Assembly: GCA_964017185.1 (NCBI GenBank)
Contig: OZ024877.1
Location: forward strand, 60,910,711-60,974,710
Direction of reading: 5' to 3'
DNA from: Rugalucina vietnamica
Taxonomy: Eukaryota > Mollusca > Bivalvia > Lucinida > Lucinidae
Length of the DNA: 64,000 bases
Shown here: positions 21,571 to 32,837 of the stretch, one piece after another
How the letters are laid out: each line of letters begins with the position of its first letter
Position numbering within the stretch: the first letter of the stretch is position 1
Translations under genes and position numbers: made by a program
The notes under the pieces: generated by a model
Told to the model about the DNA's origin: nothing
The model's database searches: none
Seen by the model: only the letters and a program-made list of their open reading frames with translations

Positions 21571-21675
21571 CATTACGAAAACAGGCCCATGCAGTATACA
21601 GAGATTTTTTTTTCAGCCGTAAAAATTGAAAATTTCAGCAGAAAAAATTCATGTTTTTAATATTTTTGCACAAAA
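21571..21675 (+). mobile_element. MITE2 left-half fragment
   Basis: CATTACGAAAACAGGCCCAT, GCAGTATACAGAGATT, and the TTTTTAATATTTTTGC region; the right half is missing. Confidence 0.6.
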
Positions 21676-21958
21676 CATACATTGAGAGTGAAACTCCTTT
21701 GATAATAATCAATCTGGTTGTTGCAATAAATTTTATCACACAAATATCTGTCCCTGGCTCTTCTTTTGATACGAGATATGCTCTAACTTCTGGTTAGCAG
21801 CCTTGAATGTTTATCCTTTACCCATATACACTTACTTGTATGTCAAGATTTTTTTTTTCACCCTGACTTTATAAAAGGAAAAAAATGATGAAAATGTTGA
21901 ATTACCACTTTCATAAACCATTGTTTAGACGCTGGCCTGACTAACAGTCCAACTGAAA

Positions 21959-22179
21959 TGAGCTATCGTATGAGAAAACCAACAGTCTGGGTTTCTGACC
22001 AGGCTGTACAGCCACAGAAAATAGTTAGAAGCTTGAAATTTTAGATTTAGTAAGAAGAGATACCTTACTGTCTATGGAACGAAAACAAAGGTGCTGATCA
22101 GCTGTGCAGTCACTGCACAGCTGATCAGGGTCTTTGTCTTCGCATATGCAGATTGTTTGTTTCCTGGTGCAGCGGGTCA
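21959..22179 (+). mobile_element. MITE1 copy
   Basis: TGAGCTATCGTATGAGAAAA start, GGGTCA end. Palindrome arms TGTGCAG/CTGCACA with the intact spacer GTCAC. Confidence 0.82.
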
Positions 22180-22479
22180 AATATAATATTTATTATTATA
22201 GTATTATTGAAAGCCACCAGGCAACATTCAAAGTCATTCAATATATAAAATAGTACACAGAAAACTAGATTTAAATTCTGTGTATAAAGGAATGTCAACA
22301 AACCATTATGTCATAAATTGTGTAAGACCTTAATCCTATTCTTTTATTGGGGTATAAACTCCAAGCGCCCACTTTATCTGCGTTAAATACATAAAACTTA
22401 AATTTTGAAGAAAGTAATGACCCCTTGAATAGTTTCTGTGTGCTAAAGAATCTCCCTTATCTTGAAGAACACAATTTAA

Positions 22480-22708
22480 TGAGCCTGTGCATGAGAAAAG
22501 CAACAATTTGGGTTTCCGACCTGAGGTCCGACACAAACGGAACTCTACCACAAAAGCAGGCTAGATGCTTGAAATTTTTGGATTTAAGGAGAAAAGGGAT
22601 CATACTATCTGTGTAGCGAAAACAAAGGCGCTGCTCAGTTACTGCGAAGCTGATCTGCATCTTTGTTTTCGCATATGCAGATTGTTGGATTTCCCATTTG
22701 GCAGCTCA
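22480..22708 (+). mobile_element. MITE1 copy
   Basis: TGAGCC...AGCTCA ends. The left palindrome arm is partly deleted (about 22630-22645), leaving the right arm GCGAAGCTGATCTG. Confidence 0.82.
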
Positions 22709-22881
22709 TTTGTTTGCCAATGTTATCTTTAGGCATGTTTCAATATTGACCAAATTAACACTAGTTACAATTTTGAGAATCAAGTTTGGTCATGCATTTT
22801 GATTCCTTAATTTTTTCAAGAACTTTTTTATATAATTATATTTTTACGATGTTTTCAAGGACTTGCTGAATAACATGAGCA

Positions 22882-23120
22882 TGAGCCGCATCGTGAGAAA
22901 ACCAGATTTTTGCTTATGTGAAAACAAAGACACAGATCAGCTTCGCAGTGACTGCAAAGCTGATCAGCGCCTTTGTTTTTTCCAAACTGATATTACAATT
23001 TTCCTTCTTCTTAAACCGGAAATTCCAAGCTTCTAGCCTACTTCTGACTGTACAGGTCGGTTTGCGTTAGACCTGGTCGGAAACCCATAAGACCGTTTTT
23101 CTCCCGTCGAAGCTGAGCAT
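22882..23120 (-). mobile_element. MITE1 copy
   Basis: TGAGCCGCATCGTGAGAAAA on the left. Inverted copy, with arms TTCGCAG and CTGCAAA (one unpaired base). Confidence 0.82.
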
Positions 23121-23160
23121 TCAACAGTATTGTGCCGGTCTGTGAGAAAGACACATGCCA

Positions 23161-23218
23161 CCCCCCCCCCCCACACACACACCAATACACACAAACACTC
23201 CACACACACACACACACA
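23161..23218 (+). repeat. (C)n(CA)n microsatellite
   Basis: A 12-base C run followed by CA-rich dinucleotide repeats. Confidence 0.9.
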
Positions 23219-23219
23219 T

Positions 23220-23300
23220 GCTACTGCTCTGTGGTTCAACCCCGACATGACTGAAAATTTGTTGATTGAGATATTAAACCATGATTTTTGTCGGTGAAAA
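23220..23300 (+). mobile_element. SINE tail fragment
   Basis: CCCCGACATGACTGAAAATT, then GTTGATTGAGATATTAAACC; the SINE 3' tail without head. Confidence 0.6.
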
Positions 23301-23343
23301 TACTTTAAAGACCTTAGAACCTCCCCTAACACTCATATTGTTT

Positions 23344-24367
23344 TTATACCTCTGGCATTTATGCCGACGGGTATATAGTTTTCGCTTGTCCGTTCGTATG
23401 TTCGTTAGTTCGTTTGTTCGTTCGTTCGTTCGTTCGTTCGTTATTTCGTTAGTTCAGTAGAATTTGCGTCAAAGTTTTGGTTAAAGTTTCTCTAGTGGTG
23501 TATATCTCATGCAGTTATAGTCAGAAACCATTCATATTTGGACCATAGGTACCCTAAAGGGTTTGCCTTGTTTCCATGAGTTCCGACCCCAGGGTCCATG
23601 CCCGGGGGTGGGGCTAGAGATCAAAATCTAGGTCACCTCTAATTTGCGACAAAGTTTTGGTTAAGTTTCTCTAGTGGTGTATATCTCAAGAACCATTTAT
23701 CAGAAATCATTCATATTTGGACTTTAGGTACCCTATAGGGTTAGCTTTGATTCCAAGAGTTCGAACCCCAGGGTCCATGCCTGGGGGTGGGGCTAGAGGT
23801 CAAAATCTAGGTCACCTTTAATTTGCGTCAAAGTTTTGGTTAAAGTTTCTCTAATGGTGTATATCTCATGAGCCAATTTTCAGAAATCATTCATATTTAG
23901 ACTTTAGGTACCCTATAAGGTTTGCTTTGTTTCTGTGAGTTCAGACCTGAGGGTCCATGCTCGGGGGGTGGGGCTAGAGTTCAAAATCTAGGTCACCTTG
24001 AAAATGTGCTATTTACATAGTGTTTTTTTTCTTCTCTAAGTTCATATATTAACAAAGACTTATAGGAATGTATTCCTATTTGGATCATAGATACCCTTTA
24101 GGGTTGAATTAAATTCCATGGCACCAAACTCTAGGGGTGGGGCTGGAGGTCAAAATCTAGGACACATTTATAAAATACAGAATATTTACCAAGATTAATA
24201 TTCTGTAGGTCTATATCTTGACAACCATTTGTCAGAAAGCATTCATACTTATAGCATAGGTACCACATAAGGGTAAGACCCAAGGGTCCATGCATGGGGG
24301 TGGGAGTGGGATGGACCCAAGGGTCCATGCATGGGGTGGGGGTGGGACTTGAGGTCAAGGTCTGGGG

Positions 24368-24419
<52 letters not shown>

Positions 24420-24753
24420 ATGACACTCTATTTTCATTCCAATCTAGGACTGAGGACCTGACCCATAATGTCCGTGGATTATGTCCTAGATTGAGTATAC
24501 ACGTCAGCTCTGTATACTGCTGTAAAATAGATCTGTCATTCTAAAACACCACTCCCCCATGTTTGTATGCAATGTGCTTTACAGTGTTTATTTCTAAAGT
24601 GTACTTGATAAGGGTACTGTCTTTCATTGGGGGGTTGAGGTTCAATGTCAGGGGTGAGCATGTGCAGGGTTGTATAGGTAGGGGGTAGGGGGTAGGGAGG
24701 GGGCTTTGTGGCTACCAGCCGGGGGTATACGTGCCTCTCAAGGCACTTTTTCT

Positions 24754-24757
<4 letters not shown>
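23344..24757 (+). mobile_element. Helitron-like minisatellite element HINE-4
   Basis: Head TATACC with hairpin partner GGGTATATAG, then a (TTCG)n microsatellite (23391-23455). About four ~180-bp units up to 24170 share the CCATGCCYGGGGGTGGGGCTAG segment with HINE-2's first array. The subterminal reverse complement GGGGGTATAC is at about 24721-24730 and a terminal hairpin GTGCCT-ctca-AGGCAC at 24731-24746. A T run (24368-24416) and a small palindromic element (24417-24543) are inserted in it. Confidence 0.72.
24417..24543. mobile_element. Small palindromic MITE nested in HINE-4
   Basis: Ends AGAATGACACTCTATTTT and AAAATAGATCTGTCATTCT are imperfect inverted repeats, with an inner pair CAATCTAGGAC / GTCCTAGATTG. 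It sits directly behind a ~49-base T run. Confidence 0.65.

Positions 24758-24800
<43 letters not shown>
24753..24800 (+). repeat. Poly-T tract
   Basis: Nearly pure T run just after the HINE-4 terminal hairpin. Confidence 0.85.
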
Positions 24801-24803
<3 letters not shown>

Positions 24804-25174
24804 GGTGCTGGAGAATGGGCTTTGAAATGAATCCTTAGTTCTGATCAGCTGATTCCATCTTTTAAAGTAGGCAAATGTTTTATGGCTGATGAACTGCACT
24901 ATTATGAAGTAAGGGTTTGATATTACAATCCATGCTTACAGTTTCTAGACAATTAATTTTCTCTGTCTTAAGTAAAACTGTGCAATATCAGCAATTTCCT
25001 CAGTTTGGGAAAATCTGTCTGCAACAGTTATGTTTGGGTGTAATATAAACACTGCTGCACAGCCCCATAAAAGGGTCACATGATTGAAATTTGAAATAAG
25101 AAATAAAAGAGATTTTACTTTCTGTGTAGGGCATAACAAAGTTGCTGTTCTGTACAGCTGATCATATCAGTTTT

Positions 25175-27152
25175 TAGCTCACCTGAGCCATTAGGCTCAC
25201 AAGGTGAGCTTATAGGATGGCCATGATCCGGCGTCCATCCGTCATCCGTCGTCGTCGTCGTCGTCCACCATTTTCAAAGATCTTCTTCTCTGAAACGGCT
25301 TGGCCAATCAAAGCCAAATTTTATATGAAGCATCTATAGGAAGGGGGAGCCAATGTGTATATAAATGATCCAGGTCACATGACCAAGATGACCGCCATGC
25401 CCATATATGGTAAAATCCTTTAAAAATCTTCTTCTCCAGAACCAGTGGACCGATTTCAACGAAACTTAGCATGAAGCATCAATGGCTCAAGCACTACAAT
25501 GTATATATAAATCGTGACCCTGTGATGACCTTGACCTATTTTACGGCAAGGTCAACATAGGTCGCCAATGCGTTTTAATGGGGAAAAATTTTAAAATGTC
25601 ATTTCAAGTGAAAATCTTGCAGGAAATGGGCAGTAGAACTGAATATTGATGATTCTGAAAAAAATTTAACCCCAGGGGCTCATGTGCCCCCACCCCGGGG
25701 CAATATACCTGTACATTACCATAATATTCAAACATCATCTCCTCTGAAACCGCTTGGCCAATCAAAGCCAAATTTTATGTGAAGCATCAATAGGAAGGGG
25801 GAACCAATGTGTATATAAGAAATCCAGGTCACATGACCAAGATGGCCGCCATGCCCATATATGGTAAAAACCCTTCAAAAATCTTCTTCTCCAGAACCAG
25901 TGGACCGATTTCAACCAAACTTGGCATGAAGCATTGATGGCTCAAGCACTACAATGTATATATAAATCGTGACCCTGTGATGGTCTTGACCTATTTAAAG
26001 GCAAGGTCAACATAGGTCGCCAATGCGTTTGAATGGGGAAAAATTTTAAAATGTCATTTCAAGTGAAAATCTTGCAGGAAATGGGTAGTAGGACTGAATA
26101 TTGATGATTCTGAAAAAAATTTGACCCCAGGGGCTCATGTGCCCCCACCCCGGGGCAATATACCTGTACATTACCATAATATTCAAACATCATCTCCTCT
26201 GAAACCGCTTGGCCAATCAAAGCCAAATTTTATGTGAAGCATCAATAGGAAGGGGGAACTAATGTATATATAAGAAATCCAGGTCACATGACCAAGATGG
26301 CCGCCATGCCCATACATGGTAAAAACCCTTCAAAAATCTTCTTCTCCAGAACCAATGGACCGATTTCAACAAAACTTGGCATGAAGCAACGATGGCTCAG
26401 GCACTACAATGTATATATAAATCCTGACCCTGTGATGACCTTGACCTATTTTACGGCAAGGTCAACATAGGTCACCAATGCATTTGAATATGGAAAACTT
26501 CAAAATGTCATTTAAAGTGAAAGTATTGCAGGAAATAGGAAGTAGTACTGAATATTAATGATTCTGAAAAACAAATGGACCCCAGGGGCTCATGTGCCCC
26601 CACCCCGGGGCAATATACATGTATATTGCCATAATATTCAAACGTCTTCTCCTCTGAAACTGCTTGGCCAATCAAAGCCAAATTTTATGTGAAGCATCTA
26701 TAGAGTGGGGGAATCAATGTATATATAAATAATCTAGGTCACATGACAAAGATGGCCATCATGCCCATATATGGTAAAAACCCATCAAAAATCTTCTTCT
26801 CTGAAACCAATAGACTGATTTCAAGGAAACTTGGCGTGAAGCATCGATGGCTAAAGTACTCCAATGTATATATAAATCATGACCCTGTGATGACCTTGAC
26901 CAAGTTTATGGCAAGGCCAACATGGGTTGCCTATGCATTTGAATTGGGAAAACTGTTAAAATGTCATTTGAAGGGAAAGGCCAGCAGGAAATTGGCAAAT
27001 GGACAGAATATTGAAGATTCTAAAAAAAGAAAATGCCCCAAGGGCTTCATCTTCCCCTGCACTGGAGTTAAATACGATAATATTCAAACATGTTTATGGG
27101 TATATGCAGCAGATCTCAGGTGAGCGTTTACAGGACCATTGGTCCTCTGGTT
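25175..27152 (+). mobile_element. Helitron-like minisatellite element HINE-5
   Basis: Head AGCTCACCTGAG, partner CAAGGTGAGCTT, and a (CGT)n microsatellite at 25248-25264. Four ~456-bp tandem units start near 25290, 25738, 26194 and 26650; the last is most diverged. Each holds CCAATCAAAGCCAAATTTTA, GGTCACATGACCAAGATGG and a TGACCTTGACC...AAGGTCA block. The head reverse complement CTCAGGTGAGC is at 27115-27125 and the hairpin AGGACCATTGGTCCT at 27132-27146. Ends match HINE-3, -6 and -7. Confidence 0.82.
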
Positions 27153-27362
27153 TTCAGTTCTTAAAGATAGTTTTTCTCACAACATAGCCATTGTAATCTA
27201 AAAATGATAGAATATGGAATTTGCATGATTAATTTATAGGCTATAATCAAGTCTGTGTTACTATTTCCAACTTTAATATTTTGTGTCAGAAAATCAATTT
27301 TGTTATAGAAGGAAGGTATACTGTGGATCACCAGGTCATTTTGATATCAAATTAGATTGGCA

Positions 27363-27590
27363 GCGTCATGAGAATTTGGGATTTTTGCCTATGCAAAGCA
27401 AAGGCGCAGATCAGCTGTGCAGTTACTGCACAGCTGATCAGCACCTTTGTTTTCGCTACATGGAAAGTACAATCCCTCTTCTTCCTAAACCCAAAATTTC
27501 AAGCTTCTAGCTTTTTCTGTGGCTGTACAGGCTGGTTTATGTCGGACCTGGTTGGAAACCAAAATTGTTGTTTTTTCATGCAAAGGCTGA
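27363..27590 (-). mobile_element. MITE1 copy, ends degraded
   Basis: Palindrome arms TGTGCAG/CTGCACA with spacer TTA. Right half has AGCTTCTAGC and CAGGCTGGTTTATGTCGG. Confidence 0.8.
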
Positions 27591-28207
27591 AATTATATTA
27601 TTGTTTAAATAATGCTCTTTTATCATGGTTTATTTGATTCTCATCAAAATATTCATTTGTCTTCCTTTTATGAGGCAAATCAAGAGAAAAATCTCTTCTT
27701 GTCTTTGTCAGCTACTAAGGTGTATGTAAGTTTTCTCACTTGAGCAGTCTGGTGGGCAAATGCAGTTCACTGCATTTCTATGTTTATACATGAGGTTTTT
27801 GAAGTTCACGGCGATACCTTAAAGGCCTGTTTCGGCTTAGCAGCATTTCAGTTGTGCATCACATTTCCTTTGGTATGTTTGCTAGATGCAGCTCATAAGG
27901 CTATAAAAGATCACTAATAAATAAGTCTTACTATTCTATTTGTAGTAAAAGAATCTGCAGTTGAAAGGATTGCAGCACGTGACTTTGTGACACATGGTTA
28001 TGATATGCATCCATCGATATTGCAGTTTTGTCTCTATAAATTTTTCTATCAAAATTTTTGAATGTTCTGACCAGTTTACACCAACAGATGCCAGATTACC
28101 CTTTACACCTGTCTTGCCTAATTTGTCCAATATTTGTGCACATAATGGCCTTTTGGTAATTAATAGGTTCATTTCATAAAAGGTTACAATTTTTCTTTAT
28201 AAATCAT
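27591..28207. other. Intronic stretch, nothing recognised
   Basis: No exon, palindrome or repeat detected. Confidence 0.4.
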
Positions 28208-28443
28208 TTTTCACACTGGTTAACCAGATACAGCGAACGCGACTGAGAAAAATCAACCGATGTACATTAGCTAAAAAAGAGACAATATAGAGTAGATACA
28301 TGTACTAGTCTAGCTACAAAGTGTTCCATGAAAAGTTGTTCCCAGACGGGTATTTACTTCAGGACTATACTGTCTCATATTGATTGCATCTTTGTTGGTT
28401 GTTCTAAGTCACATTAGTTGTCACAGGATAATTGGTGTGATTT
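28208..28443. mobile_element. Palindromic MITE related to 11203-11806
   Basis: Right part TTGGTTGTTCTAAGTCACAT and left part CGCGACTGAGAAAAATCAAC are diverged reverse complements. The inner CCCAGACGGGTATTTACTTC matches the sequence right of 11700. Confidence 0.5.
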
Positions 28444-28928
28444 CTTCTGTTTTAAGAGATTGAAAATATTTTGATCAATTCTTTGTTTCTCAGTTAATAG
28501 AAGTTTTAGCATGTTATTTTCGCCTTTGGGAAATCATGGATTTTCTATTACTGAAATTGCTATTTTGCATTGAAATAATGAAAATTGGAGGCCATTATAA
28601 TACAAAGACACTTAATTTATATAATGAAGCTAAATAGAGTAGTTCAAGTTACACACATTGAATTAGAATTTGAATGGTTATAGTTTAATTAAACATGAAG
28701 GCTTGTTCAGACATGGAATAGTTTTTCTTCTTGTGCAAAGGGATAGATTAAAAGCTTGCTTCTGGAAGGCGTGTTGTGCAAAGTGCCTGCATGTAGTTCT
28801 AATAAATTTAGTGACCACTGTGATATATTGCAATTGGAATTGGCTTAAAATTATGTGATGCTTCTCTAAGGAAAAAGTTTTGTAGAAAGCTAGAAAGCTT
28901 AGGAGTATAATAGTGTAACTGATTCAAG
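28444..28928. other. Unannotated stretch; possible alternative promoter and 5' UTR
   Basis: Free of recognised transposons, unlike its surroundings, and directly upstream of a well-formed start-codon exon candidate. No TATA box or other promoter element is convincing. Confidence 0.25.
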
Positions 28929-28979
28929 ATGGATAAACATAAGAAAGGCCTTCCTCGACCAGAACCTCATGTAATTTCG
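28929..28979 (+). CDS. Candidate alternative first exon (17 aa)
   Basis: ATG in strong context (A at -3, G at +4) opens MDKHKKGLPRPEPHVIS and ends at a strong donor TCG|gtaagc in phase 0. It could splice directly to the exon at 31209, giving an N-terminally shorter isoform that begins in the middle of the coiled coil. Proline-rich, so unlike the internal exons. No transcript evidence; chance ATG plus GT is possible. Confidence 0.35.
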
Positions 28980-29014
28980 GTAAGCCATACATGAAAACGG
29001 TTCATATTCAGGTA

Positions 29015-29165
29015 TCATTGGCGGATCCAGAGGGGGGGACAGGGGGTCCCGACCCCCCCTGGAATTGCCAGATTATTAATTTTTGCAATGTTGAAATTTT
29101 CCGTCAGACCCCTTCTGGGAATTTGGACCCCCCCTGAGAAAATTTTCTGGATCCGCGCATGGGTA
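29015..29165. mobile_element. Small MITE with GGCGGATCCAG ends
   Basis: TTGGCGGATCCAGAGGGGGG and CTGGATCCGCGCATG form inverted ends around paired CCCCCCCTG blocks. A relative is at 54868-55045. Confidence 0.65.
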
Positions 29166-29177
29166 TGATATCTCCTC

Positions 29178-29925
29178 AGTGATGTAGATAATTATTTTTC
29201 GCAATGCGTACTGTACGCATCAGAATAAATGTACAGTGCGTACCGACAGTATTACTGTGTACACGTTTTCTGAAGGTTCATTATTCTAACCTCTCATTCA
29301 GAATCAAACTTATAGATATGCACACGTATGGATAAGACCATTTATTCAAGTATGAAAATTCAAGTAAACTGGTTGATAATCCTAAAATTACATGTTATTC
29401 TGTCATTAAGGCTTGTTAAACCATACTTTTGTATCCAGTATAGATAATAAGAGAGCAAAAGTGAGGAAAAACATAACTGGCATGGCTGTAGAACATGGAA
29501 TGCATCAAGTTTTGAATTAAAAAAATATGACCAGAAATCGATGCAAAATGCCTATTCAACACACTACAATAAATTCATGAATAAACCTTTGGTTAACAGA
29601 CACTGAACGGAATACACGTTTATGGTATAACTACTGAAGATACATAATATATTGCATGGTATGTAATATGAAAGATCAGAAGCTGCATTCATATTGTAAC
29701 TACTTTTCGATTGTTGACAGAGCAGCCTCACAATACTAGTTGACAAATTGTCATTTTGTGACAATTTCAAAGGTATTTTTTATCTGTGTATGCATTAAAT
29801 CGTAAACTGTTTGTGTACCGCTGATTTTTACTGCGTACATGGTACGCACAGGTCTGATATTTCTATGTGTACAGGGTGAAAAATCGTGCGTACATACGCA
29901 GTACACATAGTTATCTATTTCACTG
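29178..29925. mobile_element. TIR element with GCGTAC-rich ends
   Basis: Left TAGATAATTATTTTTCGCAA...GTACTGTACGCAT and right ...GTACACATAGTTATCTA are imperfect inverted repeats of about 100 bp containing many GCGTAC/GTACGC motifs. The interior (29280-29790) has no gene. Confidence 0.6.
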
Positions 29926-29962
29926 TCTCCTAAAGAAGCAGTCGTCACTCTGCAGAAGATAA

Positions 29963-30224
29963 CATCAGGAAAAACATGTCCGCATAATATATACCCCCTT
30001 ACACCCCACTTTTATATATCAAAACTGGGGTATGCAGGGGTATACTTATTTTTTTCTCCAGAACATAGATTGTGGGTACTCGTTAGAACCATGTCTGTGA
30101 GGCGGTTCTAATATGTACCCACAATCTATGTTTTGAGCAAAAATATTAAAAATAAAAAAAAAAAAAATTCTAATGAAATTTTCAAAAAATTCTCAGTATA
30201 TTGCATGGGCAAGTTTTGGTAATG
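29963..30224 (-). mobile_element. MITE2 copy, near full length
   Basis: CATCAGGAAAAACATGTCCG at left, GGCAAGTTTTGGTAATG at right. The central hairpin around GGCGGTTCTAA carries two inverted GTACCCACAATCTATGTTTT blocks. Confidence 0.78.
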
Positions 30225-30227
30225 CAA

Positions 30228-30370
30228 AAGTCAAAGTCCCCACTATTCAGGCCCGGGGAATAGCGGGGACTTTAACTTTTGGTCCAGCAAATTCCTGCTA
30301 AAAGCCCCACATTGCGGGGACCACTGGTTGGTAAAACCACTGCTGTTTTCCCCCGCAGCCTGCTATCTTT
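30228..30370. mobile_element. GC-rich palindromic element
   Basis: AAAGTCCCCACTATTC pairs with GAATAGCGGGGACTTT across a CCCGGG centre. Further GC-rich sequence follows to about 30370. Confidence 0.5.
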
Positions 30371-30510
30371 TCATTTCACGGCCCCTTTTGCGAGATACAA
30401 ATTGATGGAAATACATGTATGCAAAAAAAATCTAATTCTTTTCATTCTGCCTTGAACACTCCTCAACTCTAGAGCCTTAAACAGGCATATAAAATGCCTC
30501 TGTACAGATT

Positions 30511-30786
30511 ATGCACCAGTCATGGTGGGCGATAGTCGGGCTAAAGTGTGGGGCAGTTACTTTTTGAGTGTCACCACAGTGTAGGGGAAATGACAAGGTT
30601 TTGACATTAGGACCCTTATCCCAGGGAGAGTTTCTATTGCGAAGGGCGAGGCAAAGTGCAAAGTTTTTACCTCCAGTTTGCCCCCTGGGGGTGGGGCTTA
30701 TAGCGGAGCACTGAAAGCTGAAAAGTTGTAATCCCCGCCCTTCCCCATAGGTGGGGGAGCAGTGTTTACAAATGACTGGTGCATTA
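30511..30786 (+). mobile_element. MITE10 copy
   Basis: ATGCACCAGTCATGGTG at left and TTACAAATGACTGGTGCAT at right are inverted ends. The inside matches 2781-3089 and the fragment 2008-2145. Confidence 0.68.
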
Positions 30787-30836
30787 ATGGTTCCACATTC
30801 ATGGCGTTTGCTAAATTTGCATTTCCTGGTAGTTCT

Positions 30837-30935
30837 AATGCTTATATGAGCAAAAAATAATATAGAAAGGTATTAAAACATTTCAAATGAAAATTTTCAA
30901 TTTTTACGGAAATAAAATCTCCTTATATTCATGTG
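30837..30935 (-). mobile_element. MITE2 fragment
   Basis: GAGCAAAAAATAATATAGAA and AAAATTTTCAATTTTTACGG match the inner left part of MITE2. Confidence 0.5.
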
Positions 30936-30954
30936 CTTATATGTATTGATGTAA

Positions 30955-31189
30955 TGAGCCGCTGCACAAGAAAACCAACAAATTGCATGTGCGAAAACAA
31001 AGACGCAGATCAGTTTCCCAGTAACTGCGAAGCTGATCAGTACCTTTGTTTTCGCTGCACGGATAGTATAGTCCTTCTTCTTAAATCCGAAATTTCAAGC
31101 TTCTAGCCTGCTCCTGTGACTGTACAGGGGGGTTTGTGTCACAGACCTGGTTGGAACCCAAATTGTTGGTTTTCTCACGTACAGGCTCA
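30955..31189 (-). mobile_element. MITE1 copy beside a splice acceptor
   Basis: TGAGCC...GGCTCA. Its right end lies 19 nt before the next exon, so it borders the polypyrimidine tract (atatgtcttgtgttttgcag). Confidence 0.88.
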
Positions 31190-31208
31190 TATGTCTTGTG
31201 TTTTGCAG

Positions 31209-31292
31209 GTCTCACACTACGAGAGAAGAATCCGTACCTTGGAGGCTGACCTCAGGGAGTCTAAAGAACAGAGGAAGAGAGCTCTAGATGAG
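31209..31292 (+). CDS. Coiled-coil gene exon h (28 aa)
   Basis: Acceptor tgttttgcag, donor GAG|gtattg. Reads VSHYERRIRTLEADLRESKE and then QRKRALDE. Four heptads (V1, I8, L11, L15). 84 nt. The exon is sandwiched: MITE1 ends 19 nt before it and MITE2 starts 6 nt after it. Confidence 0.92.
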
Positions 31293-31298
31293 GTATTG

Positions 31299-31557
31299 CA
31301 TTACAAAAATTTGCCCTTGCAATATACAGAGAATTTTTTCAGTAGCAAAAATTTAAAATTTCATCGGAAAAGTTTTGATATTTTTAATATTTTTGCTCAA
31401 AACATAGATTGTGGATACACATTCTAAGGAGCACCCACAATCTATGTTTTGGAGCAAAAATAAGAGAAATAGGTATAACCCTTGCATACCCCAGTTTTGC
31501 TATATACACTTGGGGTATATAAGGGGATATATATTACACGGACAAGTTATCCTGATG
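31299..31557 (+). mobile_element. MITE2 copy beside a splice donor
   Basis: CATTACAAAAATTTGCCC start, GGACAAGTTATCCTGATG end; begins within the donor region of the exon ending at 31292. Confidence 0.78.
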
Positions 31558-31594
31558 GAATAGGCCACATTGGTGTGGGAAATATGAACTGAAA

Positions 31595-31829
31595 TGAGCC
31601 AAAGCGTGTGAAAACCAACAATTGGGATTTCCAACCAGATCGACACAAACTGGTCTGTACAGTCTCAGAAGAAAGCTAGATGCTTGAAATTTCGGATTTA
31701 GAAAAAGAAGGATTGTACTACCTGTGAAGTGAAAACAAACACGCTGATCAGCTATGCAGTTACTGGACAGCTGATATGCGTATTTATTTTGGCATAGACA
31801 AAAGTCCAGATTTCTCATGATGCGGTTCA
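31595..31829 (+). mobile_element. MITE1 copy
   Basis: TGAGCCAAAGCGTGTGAAAA start, GGTTCA end. Palindrome arms have mismatches (TATGCAG / CTGGACA). Confidence 0.82.
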
Positions 31830-31837
31830 AATATGAC

Positions 31838-32028
31838 ATGAGAAGCGTGTGAAAACCAACACTTTGGGTTTCCATTCAGGTCGGATACAAACCAGCTTGT
31901 ACAGTCGTAGAAGATGGCTAGAAGCTTGAAATTTCAGATTTAGGAAGAAGAGGGATTGTACTATCTTTGTAGCGAAAACAAAGGTGCTGATCAGCTGGGG
32001 AGTTACTGCACAGCTGATATGCGTCTGT
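31838..32028 (+). mobile_element. MITE1 copy truncated on the right
   Basis: Left part and palindrome start are normal; the copy stops at about 32028 where a different inverted-repeat fragment begins. Confidence 0.78.
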
Positions 32029-32460
32029 CGCGAAGCACGCGATTAATTTTGTACAATTTTGCTCCAACATTGTTTGTTTGTTTTATGTAGCTCCAGTGGA
32101 GCTTTCACGTGCTGCATGAAGTCACGAGGTATTCATGCCACGATGACTTTGTGCAGCTCGTGAGTTTTGTTAGCGGAGCTTCGTGACACTATATAAAGTC
32201 AATCTGTTGTACGTTGTCCTCCGTTGTCCACCGTTTTCGAAGATCTTCTTTTCTGAAACAGCTTGACAAAGCCTTTAAAATAGCCAAATTTGAGACCATT
32301 GTGTATATAAATAATCCAGGTCACATTCTCAAGGTAGCCACCATGCCCATATGTGGTAAAAATGCTTCAAAATTCTTCTCCAGAACCAGTAGACCAATTT
32401 CAACAAAACTTGGTATGTAGCATAGGGGACAAGAGTACTACAGTGTGCACAAGTGAGTGT
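32028..32460 (+). mobile_element. Broken HINE fragments
   Basis: GTCGCGAAGC and GCTTCGTGAC bracket 32028-32190. The rest (32195-32430) matches part of one HINE-5 tandem unit (ATAATCCAGGTCACATTC, ACCAATTTCAACAAAACTTG). No terminal hairpin follows. Confidence 0.5.
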
Positions 32461-32590
32461 TAAAGACACCAGGACCTTACATATAGAAACAAAGCTATTG
32501 AATATTAGATATCCTTGAAAAAACTATGTCTCACTTTGTATTCTTTTAATGATACAACATTGAAGATTTTTTCTGACTGTACTTTAACAG

Positions 32591-32749
32591 ATTGGTAGTC
32601 TGCAGGAGCGGTTACGTGATGGCCACGCCTCACCCAAAGACCACCATACTGTTCTTAAGTCAGAGCTGGCTAGACGAGATGAAACCATACAGAAGCTACG
32701 ACGAGATGTGCTGAACTTGCAGGAGAAACGGGATGCTGCAGTTTCAGAG
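32591..32749 (+). CDS. Coiled-coil gene exon i (53 aa)
   Basis: Acceptor actttaacag, donor GAG|gtacag. Reads IGSLQERLRDGHASPKDHHT, a small Gly/His/Pro interruption, then a coil ...VLKSELARRDETIQKLRRD... The coil core at L22, L26, I33, L36, V40, L43 continues into the next exon's first Leu, so 53 = seven heptads plus a four-residue stutter. 159 nt. Confidence 0.92.
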
Positions 32750-32837
32750 GTACAGACAAATAGATGATTTGTAGAGCTTCAAAACGTAGGGAAAACTAAT
32801 GACAATTTCAAAAGAACATGTATTTGCAACAGCTATA

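Noticed and set aside
26288-27123. Frames such as MTKMAAMPIHGKNPSKIFFS, also at 53044
   Set aside because: Part of the ~456-bp units of HINE-5 and HINE-7; repeated with frame breaks.
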